From: Anarhynchus alexandrinus
Taxonomy: Eukaryota; Chordata; Aves; Charadriiformes; Charadriidae
DNA: 64,000 bases
NCBI GenBank assembly: GCA_008711295.1
Contig: VUYV01000226.1
Location: forward strand, 902,533-966,532
Reading direction: 5' to 3'
The translations under genes were made by a program, and so were the position numbers. The notes beneath the pieces are model-generated. The model saw nothing but the letters and a program-made list of their open reading frames with translations. It was not told the origin of the DNA and searched no databases. Shown in pieces: positions 1-13,449 of this stretch; position 1 is the first letter of the stretch; each line of letters opens with the position of its first letter.

Positions 1-220
1 CACAGAGGCTTTATTCACTTCTGTGGAATACTCTGGTTTTATGCTTGATTGCTGAGAAGAAAGTGTCTAGAATTAGAGCTTTGGAATTGGTCATGAAGAA
101 GGATGGAAAAGCCAGTATGTTTAATGCACTGATTCTGCTCTCCCCTGCTTTATTTGGGAGCATTTTGCAAATTACAGTACGGTCCCTGAATTAAACTGTA
201 TGTCCTTAGAACCACAGTTC
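1..220. other. Unique noncoding stretch, no gene seen
   Basis: Ordinary AT-rich sequence up to the left edge of the CR1 fragment. No splice-bounded open frame, RNA gene or simple repeat is apparent. Confidence 0.6.
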
Positions 221-500
221 CCTTCAGCTTGGAAGGGGAGCTCAGGAGGTCTCTGGTCCAACCTCCTACTCAAAGCAGGGGCTGCTATGAGATCAGATCA
301 GGTTCCTCAGGGCTTTATCTTGTCTGGTCTTGAAAAGCTCCAGCGATGGAAACAGCAGGAGCTCTCTGGGAGACGTGTTCCACTTCTTGACTGTCCTTGT
401 GGTGCAAAAGTTTTCCCTTATATCCAATCAGAACCTCTCTAATTTCAAATTTTATCTGTTGTTTCCTGTCCTCTACTGTGCACCATAGAGCGTTTGCGAA
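221..500 (-). mobile_element. CR1 LINE 3' fragment (antisense)
   Basis: Read on the plus strand, this segment follows the reverse complement of the avian CR1 3' region in order: a 'GGTCTCTGGTCCAACCTCCT' block, then 'AAAGCAGGGGCTGCTATGAGA', a 'TGAAAAGCTCCAGCGATGGA' block, an 'AGACGTGTTCCACTTCTTGA' block and a 'TTGTTTCCTGTCCTCTACTG' block near the right end. The element therefore lies on the minus strand. It is 5' truncated, as most CR1 copies are, and has many substitutions, so it is not recent. The plus-strand open frame at 200-442 is chance read-through of this repeat. CR1 is the main retroposon of birds and other sauropsids, so this supports the avian assignment. Edges are approximate. Confidence 0.8.
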
Positions 501-3500
501 CCTGAAACTCTTGAAGGCCATGCTGACAGCAAACTAACAAGCACCAGTGCTCAGCAGACTCTCTTAATAGCTGTCAGATGAATTGAGAGACACAGCAACC
601 TGCATTATTTTCTGTTTTTACAAGGTGAGAGACTTCACTGATGATGGAAAGAAGCAATTATATTTTAAACACAGAGCGTTATCCACAGAATGAGATTAGA
701 ACTGTTCTTACCCCCAGTCACTAACCTGTGGTACTTAGGTAAAATACATATGATATGAATAGTGCCACCACAGAGGACTGTACTAGTTTTTAAAAGATGC
801 TCACAAAGCAAAATCTATCTAACTAAGAAAACATAGGAATATAAGGAAAGAAATGTTTCAATAAGGAGATAATATTTGTCCTGGTTTTTAATAGGAATAA
901 ATTCAATTACAGTTCAGTTTGACAGGATTTCTTAAAAAGATGTTAGGCAGCTTTCAGTTATGAACAGAAAATACAGTCCAAATGAATTTATAATATATTG
1001 TGAAAGTGAAGCTGTTTCATTGCAGTTGAAACCTAGCCTACCAGTTACTAGTAAGCAGAAAAAAAATTGGTTAGCATTGGATGTTCTGTATGTATATAAC
1101 CCATATCGAGTGATTTCTTATGAAAAGGAAGCACACAAATTCAACTAACAAGCTGTGTTCAATCTGCAAGAGTTATTAAAATGCCATATAATAATGCCTA
1201 GATGGTTTTTCTTCTGCAAGATCACAGAGGCCAACATAGTAAGCTGATATTAATTGAAGGAATTACATATTTAGTGCCAGAAAGGACGTCACTAAAACAG
1301 TTCCCAAGGGGTTATGGGAATATACATATGTAGAAAGGAATGTCTTCTGTGGTGATTTGAGATTAGTGCCACGTAGGATCCTGTGGTTAGATTACTCTTC
1401 TGCTTCTCATTCTGGCTCTATAAAAATCATGAGCTGTTATATCTTTAATCACATGGGAGAGGAGTGGGGACTGTCTTTCTAATAATGAACAGACATGTTA
1501 TAAAGCCGTTAAATAGTTAGCAGAAAACTCCTTAGCTGTATTAGTTTGATGACAGTATCACTCTAACTAGAACACAGAGTGGGGAAAAATTGGAATTGGG
1601 AAAACTACTTCCTACTTGTAAAATTGTACCTAATGAGTGTCAGTGCTGTAAATACTTTTTGAACACGCTGACCACAGGAAGGGGTGATTGCCTTGGAAGC
1701 TGTTACACATCACTAGAGTTCTCTAACTGTTGAGATTACTTTATAGTTTACCATTGATTACTACAGTAGTTATTTTTCTCTGCAAATTGGCAAGATGTAT
1801 TCACTTCTTCAGTCAAGGGCCATTTCTAATATTGCACAAGACTAAGCTGTCAGGCACAGGCTTTCAGACCCAATTTTCTGTTCAGTTAATAGGATACCTA
1901 TTTCGCTTTTGGGACCATCTGCAGTGCTGTGTTAAAGAACCAGGATACATAGCTGAAAAGTAAGTGGTCATGAAATACCTTATGCGTGTCGCATAACTAC
2001 TTGTGAGTAAGGTACCTCCTCTGCTGGAGAAGAGCTATCAAGATCAAAAAGAATACGTTCCACAGTTGCTGTACTGTGTAGTGAGACCTGATACCTTTTG
2101 AAATCCAGACAGAACTTTTTAAAAATGAAAGATTGCCCCTCACAACTCTGTTGCTGCAGCCAGTCGGTGTAGCTTTGTGAGTTGAGTTTTTGCTGTCTGA
2201 GTATGCATGCAGTGTGGATATGAACAACATCACCCTAAAGTACAGGCTGGATTGAAGCCATATGCTGAAAACAGCCATTGTTCTACACACTACATATATA
2301 CACAACCTTTCTCCTTACGCTATAAAAGAAACTTTTACAAGCATACGTAATTAATTTTAGTACCAAGCCCTCCCTCCTTTCCCCCTCCATTGTGCAAGCC
2401 AGCCACTGGAGGGAAGGAGCAATTGCACACATGCCCATATACATCTGCACCATTATATTAAAGCTGCTTCTTGAGGCACTTCAGTGCATTTATTTAAGGA
2501 TTTTCTGTTAAGTAGTAGAATCCTGACTAAATGAGGAAAGAGTCATTTGCTCCTGGATTGTATGACTTCTGAAAATTAATGTTTGGGTTTCCAAATACGA
2601 ATTGAGTTTCCATTGTTGAGGAAAGATTTATTAGTTTCGTCAGAGACGTGAGAAATTTGATACAGTTTTGACCAGAAATCATGTTTTCTCGTAAGGCTTT
2701 CTATTAGGAATATAGACTCTTTAAGTTCTTTTTCTCCTCACCACAAATTTTAAAAAGGTCAAGGCGTGTCTGCACTATGACCCAGACTGAAAAAGCGTGT
2801 AAAGAGAAGTGACGGAAGTCAATGATGTTTGTCCATGATAGCTGACTTGGAAATGCCTGTGACAGACCATTTGGCTGGATGTCTTCTGCACCGATCTTTG
2901 TAATTTAAACTGATAAGTCTATATGCTTAAAGACTCGATTTGTTATTGTCGCTTGTTTGTTTTGTGGGTTTTTTTAAGCAATGATAATGGAAAGACAATT
3001 TTAAGGATTTCAGTCCTGGAAACTCTTAATGGATTGATCTCAGTGTAGAGATTTCATTAAATGCAATTACATGCCAGCTGTTGGGAGAAAATTTAACATC
3101 AAAAAGGAACAACATGTTGAATTATCCAGCACGAACTACAGATGAGAAGTCAATGTGAGTCAGGAGGCAAGTTTTGTACTAAGGTACAGAAATAAAAAGA
3201 AAGAAAGCAAGGCAGTAGTAAGCATGTAAGTTTTTCCCATGGCACAAGAAGCCTGATTCAGCACATGAGTAACTGCTCACCCAAGGACTGTTTTTGAAGT
3301 TTGATAGAATGATTTGTGGTCCTCACTTCTCTTGACTGGACTGCTGTGGAGTTTGGATGACTGAGATCTTGTTACTTAACTTGGTGCACATTGTGCGTGA
3401 CCTCTTGGTAGGCAGCAGGCGATTCTGGGGCTCAGGCTGGATGTGGGGTCACTTGAGGAACTATGCTGACACCGTCACTAAACCATTTATAGTTCAGCCT

Positions 3501-6500
3501 TGAGGAAGAGCTAAGAAGCTACCTTCAATATTTTGGTGCTTGTCTTTAAAGCTTTGCTTTTCTGCTTTTTGTTCTAAAGTTTCACTTCGGCTTGTGTTTC
3601 TCTGCACCATAGTGCACCTAAAAAAAAAAAAAATCATCCTGATGTGGTGAATGTAGTTTTCTGGATTGACTCATGGTGACCCCATGCCTACTGCTAGTTA
3701 AGTATGACCTGCTTGTTGGAAACAGTCCTTCTTTTGCATAATCATGCTCTCATTTTACTTGTGGTGTTAATGGTAGACTTTCTCCTTCTTAGTTAATACT
3801 GTTACGGTGATATGTCCAGGTAATATATGTTGGTGGTTTAACTCAGTATTTTTTTTAAAAAAATATCTGTAAATACAAATAGGGATTTGACTTGTGAAGG
3901 CCTTTTTTAACGTTGTAGCATTAAACATTTTCTCTCAAGTTGAGGAAATTGAATACAAATAATTAATACTGGGTTTCAAAGTTTCTTGGGGGCACACTTA
4001 TGGATTTGGTGTCTACTCAACAACTTTTGATTTAAATATTCTGTGGGGCAGGACTTGGAGCAGAATACATGGAAGACTAAATCTTGTAATATTCATCTAG
4101 GTTGCTCCAGTGGGGCAATAGTTTGCAAATGCAATGTGTAACTAATTTGGTACTATCATAGTATCTCTTTTATTTTGGCAGCTTTGGGATGTTCTTTATT
4201 GAAGAGTAATAAAAAAAGAATGATGGGCAGGTACTCTTTCTTTTGTATGCCGGGTTTTCTATTTATTTTCTTCAGAAGAAGGAAAGAACAGCCCTTATTT
4301 AGTCAGAAAATGGAAACTTTCCAACTAAAATAGTACATTAATAATACGGTAGTGTTCCAATCATTGAAACTCTTCTAACAAAAGCAATCCAGACATGGTT
4401 AAAGTCTATGGAAAACATCCAAGATAAAGTTTATTTTCTTGTGTGGAGTCCAACATAGTGGCTTTCTACCTATAATATTAGGAAAGGTCACAGTCAAAGT
4501 CCCATATAAAAGGTAGAAAGTGTAAGTCTTATCTGATCCTTCAGTTGGTCTTAGCCAATGATTCTTCCAGTAGGGAAGTAAAATTCATTTTCTTTCATTT
4601 GCAATGGGTATGTGATACAGTAGTATCAACAAGAAAAAGAAAATCCTATCTTAGCCTAGAGATATTGGACTGAAAATGTGTTCTTCAGAATATCAGTTAA
4701 ATGAGATATCAGTAAGAATGCTTTTAATACTTATATACCTAATCCTTTCTCTTAAAACTACAGGTTAGAGTCACAAATCTGGTCCCTTTTTCTGTTAGAT
4801 GGAAAGGGATAACATGTGATGCTTGAGTTTTGGCATTTCTCAGGACATTGAATGTCTGTGCTGCCCCAGAGCACACCACTTTTCTGAGCGGTATGCAATT
4901 TAATACAAAGTCTTCTAGATTTCCAGACCAATCCCTACAAAGTCTTACTATTGCTTTTATTACCAAAACAGGTGTATCTAAAAGACTTTGCTGTACAAAT
5001 TGTAGTGTTGTGGGTAACTGTTAGAATGTGATGTCTTGATAGGTGTGAGAAAAATACCAGCAGGTATACATAAAAATCTTCTGGATGTTATTTCAAGATG
5101 AAATTGAAGATGTAAACGTAACAATGTATTAAAAAATATGTAGATGGAGGTGAATTTTCTTATTCTCCTTTACTAGTCCTTTATGTAGACTATTACAGTA
5201 TGAGCAGGTCAATGGAAAAAAACATGCATTCAATTTGTTGGACTTTGAAGCAGGCCTTTGGGAATCAGTCAGTGCTTTCATACAGCATATCAAATAAATA
5301 ATAAAGTTTACATTTTTCAAACAAAAGTGAATACTTTGAGAAAAGTGTTGCTGTGACAAAACCTGCAGTTGCTTAAATGAAAATATTTTAGTGGAAATGC
5401 AAAAAATCTCTACTTAACAGCTAAGCTGCTGTCAGTTTACTGGGTTTGTTCCCTTGGAAGATACGACTAGTTACCCTGCTCTGTACCAGCTCCTAGCCCT
5501 CCTCTCACCTTGGTGCCTTGTTCAAATACTCAATTTTCTGTTAGTCATAGCAGACAATACTGTTTCTCATGCACTCTCTACTGTTCTGATGTTGCAAAGC
5601 CTTTCTCTGTATCACTTGTGGTACTTGTGATTATGCTCTCGGTTCAGCACATCATTTCAGCCAGAGCACAGCAGTAACAATGTGAGTGATCTCACAGAGG
5701 TTGGTAGAATTGTTCTGAATGTGGACACACGCTTCAGTGTTGAACTAAATTAGGTACATGTAGAACTAAATATACTTGCAGTTTGATCCAGGTTTTACTG
5801 TGCTAGAATGATCTTGCTGTAAGTTGTCATTAAGGTAAATTAGGTCTTCACATTGGTTTTATTTGTGTTACAGGTACTTTGTATCTAAAGGGTGGGTTGG
5901 AAGTCTGTTACTCTCCAAACTTGAATGTCAAAAAACATAAAATCATCTCCTTTTTGCTGGTTTCCATTCCCTGTGTAGACTTGGGGTAGATGTTGGCAAA
6001 ATATATTTAATCTAGTATAATGCATGTATGACTTAACATATCCAGTCGCAGCCAACTTCTTAGAGAAATGGCTGTAGCAAGGTGGGATAGAATCCAAAGT
6101 TAGAGCTGGAGTCAGGGAGAGGCAGTTTTATTGAACTGGTTTTCAGTGGAAGATGTTGATTCATCAAAACGAAAAAAAAAAAAAAAGCTGGATTCTAGCT
6201 TGGAAGTCTGGAGAGTCAACGAGATCCCCAAGAAACCTCTTATGCTCTGGGGGAATTTGTCACTCTCTGCTGTTGAACCTGCTCTACGTGTAAGCGATAA
6301 AACATTTAAAACATTTGACATGCCGGTGAAAGGAGAAAAGAGGCTGTTCCGTGCTTGGTGGCTACCCACAGCTGCAATGTGGGTAGCTTTGGTATAAAGC
6401 TCAGCTCTAGTAAGTCAGTATGTGGAGGGGAATGATACTATTCTCCTCTGTGAAATGTTTTGTCTTTTCTCAACACAGAACAGGTAAACATTTGAAAGGT

Positions 6501-7943
6501 TGATATTTTTGCAGAATAAAAAAACCATTGCTGCCTAGTTCTATCCCAGAAATTGACCTCTCGATAGAACATGGTTATCTGAGCATGTTTGCTGACTACA
6601 GTAATATTCAGAGCCATGTCTTGTGGTTAGAGGCAGATTTGCCTATAAGAAGCAGATCAGATGAGTAGACACAAAGACAGTTTGACAAATGTTAAATATC
6701 ATTTAAAAGTAGTTTAATTTATACATTGTTTATTCCACAACTTCTCCATGTTATTGATATAAAATCATCTTGCTGTAGCTTTCCCTCTGCTGTGTACTTT
6801 CACTGACCTCTGTTGTGATTGCTTTTTAGAACAGATGATCTCTTCTGCTCTGAGAGTTGTCAGTTTACGTACAGCTACAGAAAGAACCCTATGGATTTAT
6901 GGGAATAAAGAAAACACGAACTCTGACCGAAGGGTAGTAAGAAAGCCCAAAATATGTTCTTATTTTCAATTCCATAGGATTAAGCCAGTGCCTCAGAATA
7001 ATTTATAGACAATATTTGATCCACAGTAATTATGTGGACATGTCATACTCTGTAGCACTTGTAGACTGTGCAACCGATCCTTTCCTTCACTAGTTTCTGC
7101 TCTTACTCTGATGCTGCTGAAAGTGGGCTTGAATCTGGAGCTGTCTGCACATTGGAGAATATCGCTGTACCTGTGAAGCTGGCACACTCAGCAGAGATGG
7201 TGAGAGGAAATGTGTTGGGATGAGCGTGTCTTTGCTGTAGAACCCCTTGGCATTGCCTGTGTGGAGAAGCAGTTTGATACAAGGTCTTTCCTCAGCAATG
7301 TCATGCGGCTTCTCCTTTGAATGAGGACAAAATCCATCAACTTCAGAGCTGTAATTTAAAGGATTGAAGGCTTTGGTCCCTTCCTCTGTGGAAAGATATG
7401 ATAATGGATGAATTTTTGTGGGAACTAAGTATGTTTTAAGGAAGGGGCACTCGCTGCAGGAGGTATGTTTCTGTGTTTGTGAGTAGAACCGCACTTAATG
7501 AAAGTTGAACTGGAAGGGAAGTTGTCTGGCTGGGTTAAGGTCAGGGTCACAGTGGCGGAGAGAGTACTAACTCTTTCTTTGAGGCTTTCCTCAGGTCAGT
7601 TAGTGAAGTTTTAGGAAGTATCCTAAAAATAAATAAATAAATTATGCATTCCCCTTAACTATGAATGATTCCTGGAGAAACTATTTTAAGCCCAGAAGCC
7701 AAAATATTTCTCTGGTGGTTTTTCCTAAGTCTTTAGCAGAGGACTGGCATAAATTTCAGAGGAATGCAGATGATGTGCAGAGTCTGAAGTTTTTCAGTTT
7801 AAGTCCCTACTGTGTTAACAATGTCCTTTCCTCCCAGGGAGCTCTCCTCATCAGTGCTTTTAGTTAAAACACACAGTGTCCTGATTTACTGAGCCTTATA
7901 TACTGCACGTGAAATAGTACGGACTTGATGCAGCCAAATCCAC
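501..7943. other. Long unique noncoding region, no gene seen
   Basis: About 7.4 kb with no recognisable gene. All open frames are short (the longest is 134 codons at 7,090-7,494 on the minus strand), have no family signature and show no matching splice architecture. It holds a 14-base A run at 3,620-3,633 and a 15-base A run at 6,172-6,186. Isolated donor-like sites occur, for example AAG followed by GTGAGA near 623, but I could not pair them with convincing acceptors. Confidence 0.6.
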
Positions 7944-8260
7944 AGCATGGTGCAGTGCTCAGATTGTCCTGGTTTGTACACCCATCATTGCCACTGCCGG
8001 GTGGCCAGGCAGGCTGCCCTGCCAGCAGCACCAGGGCAAGGCTGGTCCTACAGAGCAGCCAGCTGTGTCTGCAGTGGCTCTGCTGGCCATGGGGAGCCTG
8101 AAACCCCTGAGAGTGCCAGCTCTGAAACAGGCTCTGGTCCTGCTTCCGCATGAGGATCCTGCAAAACCTTGGCATGCCAGCTGGAGCAAATCCCTGTCTC
8201 ATTGCTGTGGCCAGGTGTGCTCAAGTTCATAGAGCCTCAGGGGCTGAGGTAGGTATGTTC
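7944..8260. other. GC-rich block of unknown origin
   Basis: A sharply GC-richer segment inside AT-rich surroundings, with several overlapping open frames on both strands. Those frames are what GC-rich DNA produces when stop codons are rare. CpG dinucleotides are few, so it does not look like a CpG-island promoter. It resembles the GC-rich blocks at 30,720-31,000, 36,060-36,380 and 61,230-61,430 in texture. It shares a short 'CTGCTTCCGCA' word, and a 'TGGCAT..GCC' word downstream, with the reverse complement of the 36 kb block. That may mean a diverged common repeat, or chance. Confidence 0.4.
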
Positions 8261-11200
8261 CCATAGTCCATAGAGCAAGTACTACCCTGTGCTTGAGTTT
8301 TGCCGGCTGAGAAGCCCAACTGGTTGCTCCAAACCGAAGCCAGTCAGACAGCCAACAGGTCCTGAGTGTGGACAGCAAGAACGAAGGAGTCCCAAGCTTG
8401 TCTTACAGCAGTCTTAAGAGAGATTTTTTCCCCTTGGATTGCTGCAGCTCAAGATTGAGTTTGAAAAAATTGGAGGGTAGATCACACTTGAATTGGTGTA
8501 GTGAGGGACAGAGAAGAATTTCATACAGCCCAGAAACCTTGCTTTTCAACCAGCTGTGGTTTTATTGTCTTACTGATACAATACTTGTTAGAGCTGCAAA
8601 AATAGCTAGCAAAATAATTCGTAAGTGACCGTAAGTGCCAATTATTTTACTGAGTACAATCATTTCACATCTGATTTGACATCTTCCTGCTGATTTTTCT
8701 TCTACCTCCTCTGTCTTAATATATTGTTAAATCATAATCGCATAAAGGGTAGGAAGTGATGATCGTTCTTTTTTAGAGAGGAAAATGACTATTCAGAGAA
8801 CTGAGGCTGAATTTCTCTAATGTGAATAATTGATGGTAGTGATGATAGTGCTGTTTTGGTCACTTAAGAGAAATAGATGATACAAACCAAGCAAATGAGT
8901 GTGAAGAAATAGTGAAATATAGCTGCAACTATACTATACTTAAAAAGTTTGGTAGGAGTGAGCTGTGTGCTTACAGACTTAGTCGTCCTGCATCCATATT
9001 AAGGCTTTTTCCTCTCTTTTAAAAAGTTAGTATTATTTGTAATATGGCCTTCAATTAAGGGGTTGTATATGCAGATATGCCTCTCTATGGCTGAAAAGGT
9101 GCTCTCAGGATAAACAAAGGTAAAGAGAAGGTTTGGCTCGTTGCTTCTAGGGCATGGTCAATGGAATGTCTCTGGGCATGGACAATGGAACCAAGCCTCG
9201 GAGAAAGTCCAGACTGGTTCGTGCTCTGTGATGTGGAGAAAGAATGCTCATTAATAAAATTAAATCTCAGAGCAAGACATCTCAGCCTCCTTTTTTCCTT
9301 CTCTCAGAGAAGCACAAAGTTCACTGGAAATCTTTGGAAGTTTTTGATTAGATTTCAAGTCTGTATCTATTTTATCTTATTGTCTAAAAGAATAGTTTTA
9401 GCAAAGTAAAGACAGTGGAGTTAAATCCAGGAGGGTTTTATTTTGGCCATGGCCTATTATAAATTTGTAACAGTAGAAGTAATTTCTGTCCAGTAGTTGA
9501 TACATCATCTTCAGTTAAGCGGTGTAGTCGGGTTCTCTGGGAGTTGGGAGCCAATATACCTGTAGAAAACCTCTATCTTTCGGGCGGTTTCTGTGACTAG
9601 CTTCTACTGACGTGCCTTCCTGGGAAGAGGATGCTATGCTAGCAGTGCGTAACTTAAGCCTCTCCCTGAGGTCTACACAATGTATTTTGTCACATTCCTA
9701 TCTCCATATAATGCTATTTTAATTGCATATGGTCTAATTATCAGCAGAGACTACTACAATTAGAGTACTACTTCACAGGCATAACAGGGCAGTGGATTTA
9801 TACGTAATTCCCAATTTTCTACCCATGGCACAGACACAGTGCTTGTTTTATAAGGAATTGAAAGGTTTGGGTGATTTGTGTTTGCACAATATTAAGTAGG
9901 AAAGCAGGCTATAGGCTAGGCCGTGCTGTCAGATTTGGTTATATGTTGTCAGTTTTGTGTGGCTTGGCTGGTGTGTTGAACCTGAGCTAGCCTCCCCTAT
10001 CCTGACCGACCAGTATCTTGCCAGCTAAGTGGAGTGGTGAGAATGAACTGTGATTTCAGACAAAGTATTTTCTCACCCAAGGTGCTACCAGAGATCTTGA
10101 CCAAATAAGAGCTATTAATGACTGAGTAATTTTCTTATTTTGATCAATTAATAAACAGAAAGGGGACCCAGCTTGTCAAACTGATTGCTGTGAGTAGTTC
10201 ACAACTTAGTAAATCTCTGGCTCATCTCTGAGTTACTCAGAAAAAAATAATTAAAATATTTTAAAATTATACCCAACTTTTTAAAATATTGCCAACCCCA
10301 TTTTTCCATAGACTAAATTTAAATTAATTTCTTAGAATGATACAGAAGAGAATGTTACATCTCTCTGTTCTTTCCTACGCTTATTTTCTTCTTGACCTGG
10401 ATTTGCGTTTCTTTGTATGAGTAATTGCTTTACTTGGTTTAGAAATAATTCTGTTTGCAGAGGTGTTCCTGGCAGTCCTACTTAGAGTTTTGATTTGATC
10501 ACAGAAAGGGGAGCACAGGATCTGCAAACATCTCGATGTCTTTATTGGCAATGCTTATTGTAGAAACATTTGAAATGCTCTTGAAAGCTATGCTGTTGCC
10601 GGAAAAGCAAATTTGAGCAGGATGAAAACTTTTTGAAACTGGATTTGAAAAACCAGCAAAATGCCCAACTATCTTATTTTCTCGGCCATAGGTGCCACAT
10701 ACGTGCTTTACTGAATATGAAACAATTCTGGAGACTGTTCATAAAATTATCTCATTCTTTGAACAGAATGTTGTCAAATAATTTTAATATATTTTAATTA
10801 ATGGATAATATTCATGTCAGATGAGTTTAAAAAGCAATAAACTGTCTTCTAAAGATAATTCAACATTGAAGTGCATGTTTGATAAATGCAAAAAATCAAC
10901 AGAAGTATTTTAACATTATGAAAATTAGTTTAATATTGCAGATATTTTAAGAGGCTCTGACAAACCTCACTAACTGAAGATATATAGATGTTGATAAAGG
11001 CCCATCTTTGACTATCTTACTGAAGTAATGTCACTTCAAAGCATATTTTTAAATAAAAAAATAAATGTTTGAGTGAAATGTTGAAACTCAAGACTTAACA
11101 GAGTGGTTAGCTTTGCTTCTCAGCTCAAGATGCTCTTGGCTTGTAATGAATTAGCCTTACAGTGAGTAATATAATCTGGCAGTGGTCTAGATCATGACCT

Positions 11201-13340
11201 GGTCATTTTCCCGGGGTCATTGTCCAGATAATAATTAAGTTATTTAGGTATACATTTATTTAAATATAATGTTTATCTATAAATATTCAGTTGTTATTTC
11301 TGTTCATACCCAGGACTTGGCAGTTCATTTCCACTGAAGAATTTGGGGCATGATTTGAACAATATGTTTGTGGGAACTTAATGTAAAAAAGGCAAATAGG
11401 ATATTTATTAAAAGCATAAGTGATTATTTCTACATACAGAAACTTAAAGAAAATTATGTGTATACTTGTTCAGCTGTGAGAGTCCTTTCAAAATACTTGT
11501 ATTAAACTGCCTGGGACAAACAGGGTTTTTGCAAGTTAACTTAAAAAATACAAGTCCGCATTTAGTATTGAGCTGTAACCTTTGCAGGCCCTTTGTCTAA
11601 AACTAGAATTTCACCTGGTGAACTGTAGAAATAGAAAGGAACATAGAGATGGACTTGAGTTTTGAGAATCAAGATCAGTAGGCTTATGCTAATGGAATGC
11701 ATTTAAAATGTTATCCCTGAAATACGAAAAAAATTCAATCTATGTATTGGCATTTTGAGTATGCATCAGGAAATTCAATTTTCCTAAGGAAAACCAGCAG
11801 ACCTTGTAGTATCTTAAATGCCTGTGGTTGATTCGTGATAGTGGAGCCTTCATTAGCTAATTGGAAAATGCCTTAAGTAAAGTAAGATAATGAATGATTC
11901 GCTGCTGCAAAAACACCTGGGGCCAAAATAAAACCAACTGCAGTTATATTTTCCATTTTTGCAGAGGCAGGACAGTCGAGCATAGTTACTGTGATGATGT
12001 AGCACATTGCCATGGTTTCTCCAGCTTTTTTTCAAATCCCCTCAACCTCGTACCAGGGTGAGGGAGAAGAAGGGACACCACCAAAGCCTGTTATAGACTC
12101 AAAAGTAAACGAAAGGAACAACTGGAATTATTGCTGCTCCAGTCACGTATTTTCTTTTGCTGTATTTGCAATATCTGGAATACAAAACTGTAAGGCATAT
12201 TTTAAGCTGTTGTAATTTTAATAGAACTGTGCCACTTCAAACCAGTGACAGATTTGATCCATAAAAATTCACTGCTTTCCGTAGCCATGTCCCTGGGGGA
12301 TGACTGCTAGGTGGGAAGGCTCGTCTGGCGGCACAACCTGGGAACGTGCTAAAAACAAATAGAAGAAAGGATACGTATGTGTAGTACTGCCATGGCAGAG
12401 AGAGTTTTAGAAAAGTGAGGTTATGTACAGCAGACGTTCAAGAACATCCTTTTCCCTGGCATAGCTGGTTCCCCCTGGGTACGCTCAAACACTTTGGCTG
12501 GTCTTACTTAAGGTAAACTCACGTGGTTATCTGGGTGAGTTTATTTGCAGCTGGACTGCAAGGAGAAAGGATTGAGATCTCTTCTATGTGGTGGCATGCA
12601 GCTTACCCAAAATCTTTCATTGGGCATTACAAACCTTGCTATTGTAAGCAGAGAACTTAACTACAGGGAAAAGAGAATAAAGGGAAAGTTGTAATTCAGA
12701 GATTTGTATGGCAAATTAAGAGATACCACAGTTCATGGGCAACAGTAAGTCTTCTGCTGTGCAGTAGTGTAATGCTACCTAGCAGGACGTTGGAACATCT
12801 CCATGGTTTGAGTGGTGAGGACTCAGTTGCAGAAATCCCTCCAAGAGTTTGTTAGGCTACGTTGTACCTTTATGGTGTCCTTGGGAGGACAGCTCAAATG
12901 TGCGACAAAGAGCCGGATCTGACCCCATATCAGCAGAAAACACAAGGTATGTGTCAAAGTGTTGTCTTGCTCCCAAAACCGCGAGTTCAGTTTGCAGCCA
13001 GGAAGTCAGGTGTTAGGGAACCTGAAGGAGGTTTTGGTAATCTCTGAAGTAAAGTTGCTGTGAAATGGCAGTAATCTGTCACTGACGTTTTGGGGTAAAG
13101 AAATTCAATACTATTCCTACTGAAAAGTATATGAGAGCTGCCAGGACTCTGCAAAGGTTTGAGTTGTGTTATTGCGTTCACTGGTGTCACAGAGGCAGAG
13201 CTGGAGCAAACCAGACATTTCAGAGGGGAAAGAATGCCTTTTTGCTTAGGGATGTTTGGTTTCTAGTGCAGTAATTCCAAAAGCACAGCTCTCCTGAAAC
13301 ATTAAGAGTTGAAACAATCCATGCTACAGGTAGTGCAAAG
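8261..13340. other. Unique AT-rich region, no gene seen
   Basis: No gene is recognisable across about 5 kb. The stretch 10,230-11,110 is very AT-rich, dense in TAAT and TTAATTA words, and looks like conserved noncoding sequence rather than a simple repeat. A near-duplicate of about 15 bases occurs at 9,152-9,190 ('GCATGGTCAATGGAA' and 'GCATGGACAATGGAA'). Open frames at 11,853-12,215 and 12,862-13,047 show no family features. Confidence 0.55.
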
Positions 13341-13351
13341 CCATCTCTTAC

Positions 13352-13447
13352 CTGGAGGAATGAATTCTTCTGTTAATGAAAATCTTTGCAGAGACTAATC
13401 TTTCGTAAATTCTGTTACGGTTTTGCGTGGCTACTGATAATCTCTGG
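13352..13447 (-). other. Candidate internal exon (splice-bounded open segment)
   Basis: On the minus strand a pyrimidine-rich acceptor ('CCCCTTCCCCAAAGCAG') precedes 96 bases, followed by a consensus donor CAG|GTAAGAG. One frame stays open throughout: one base completes a codon, then a basic peptide beginning QRLSVATQNRNRIYER, ending with two bases of a split codon. A second weaker acceptor ('TTTTCATTAACAG') lies inside and would give an 18-base exon. I recognise no protein family. Splice-bounded open segments of this size arise often by chance, so this is a candidate only. Confidence 0.17.
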
Positions 13448-13449
13448 CT

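Noticed and set aside
200..442. 80-codon plus-strand open frame
   Set aside because: It lies in the antisense CR1 fragment and is read on the wrong strand of a noncoding 3' region.
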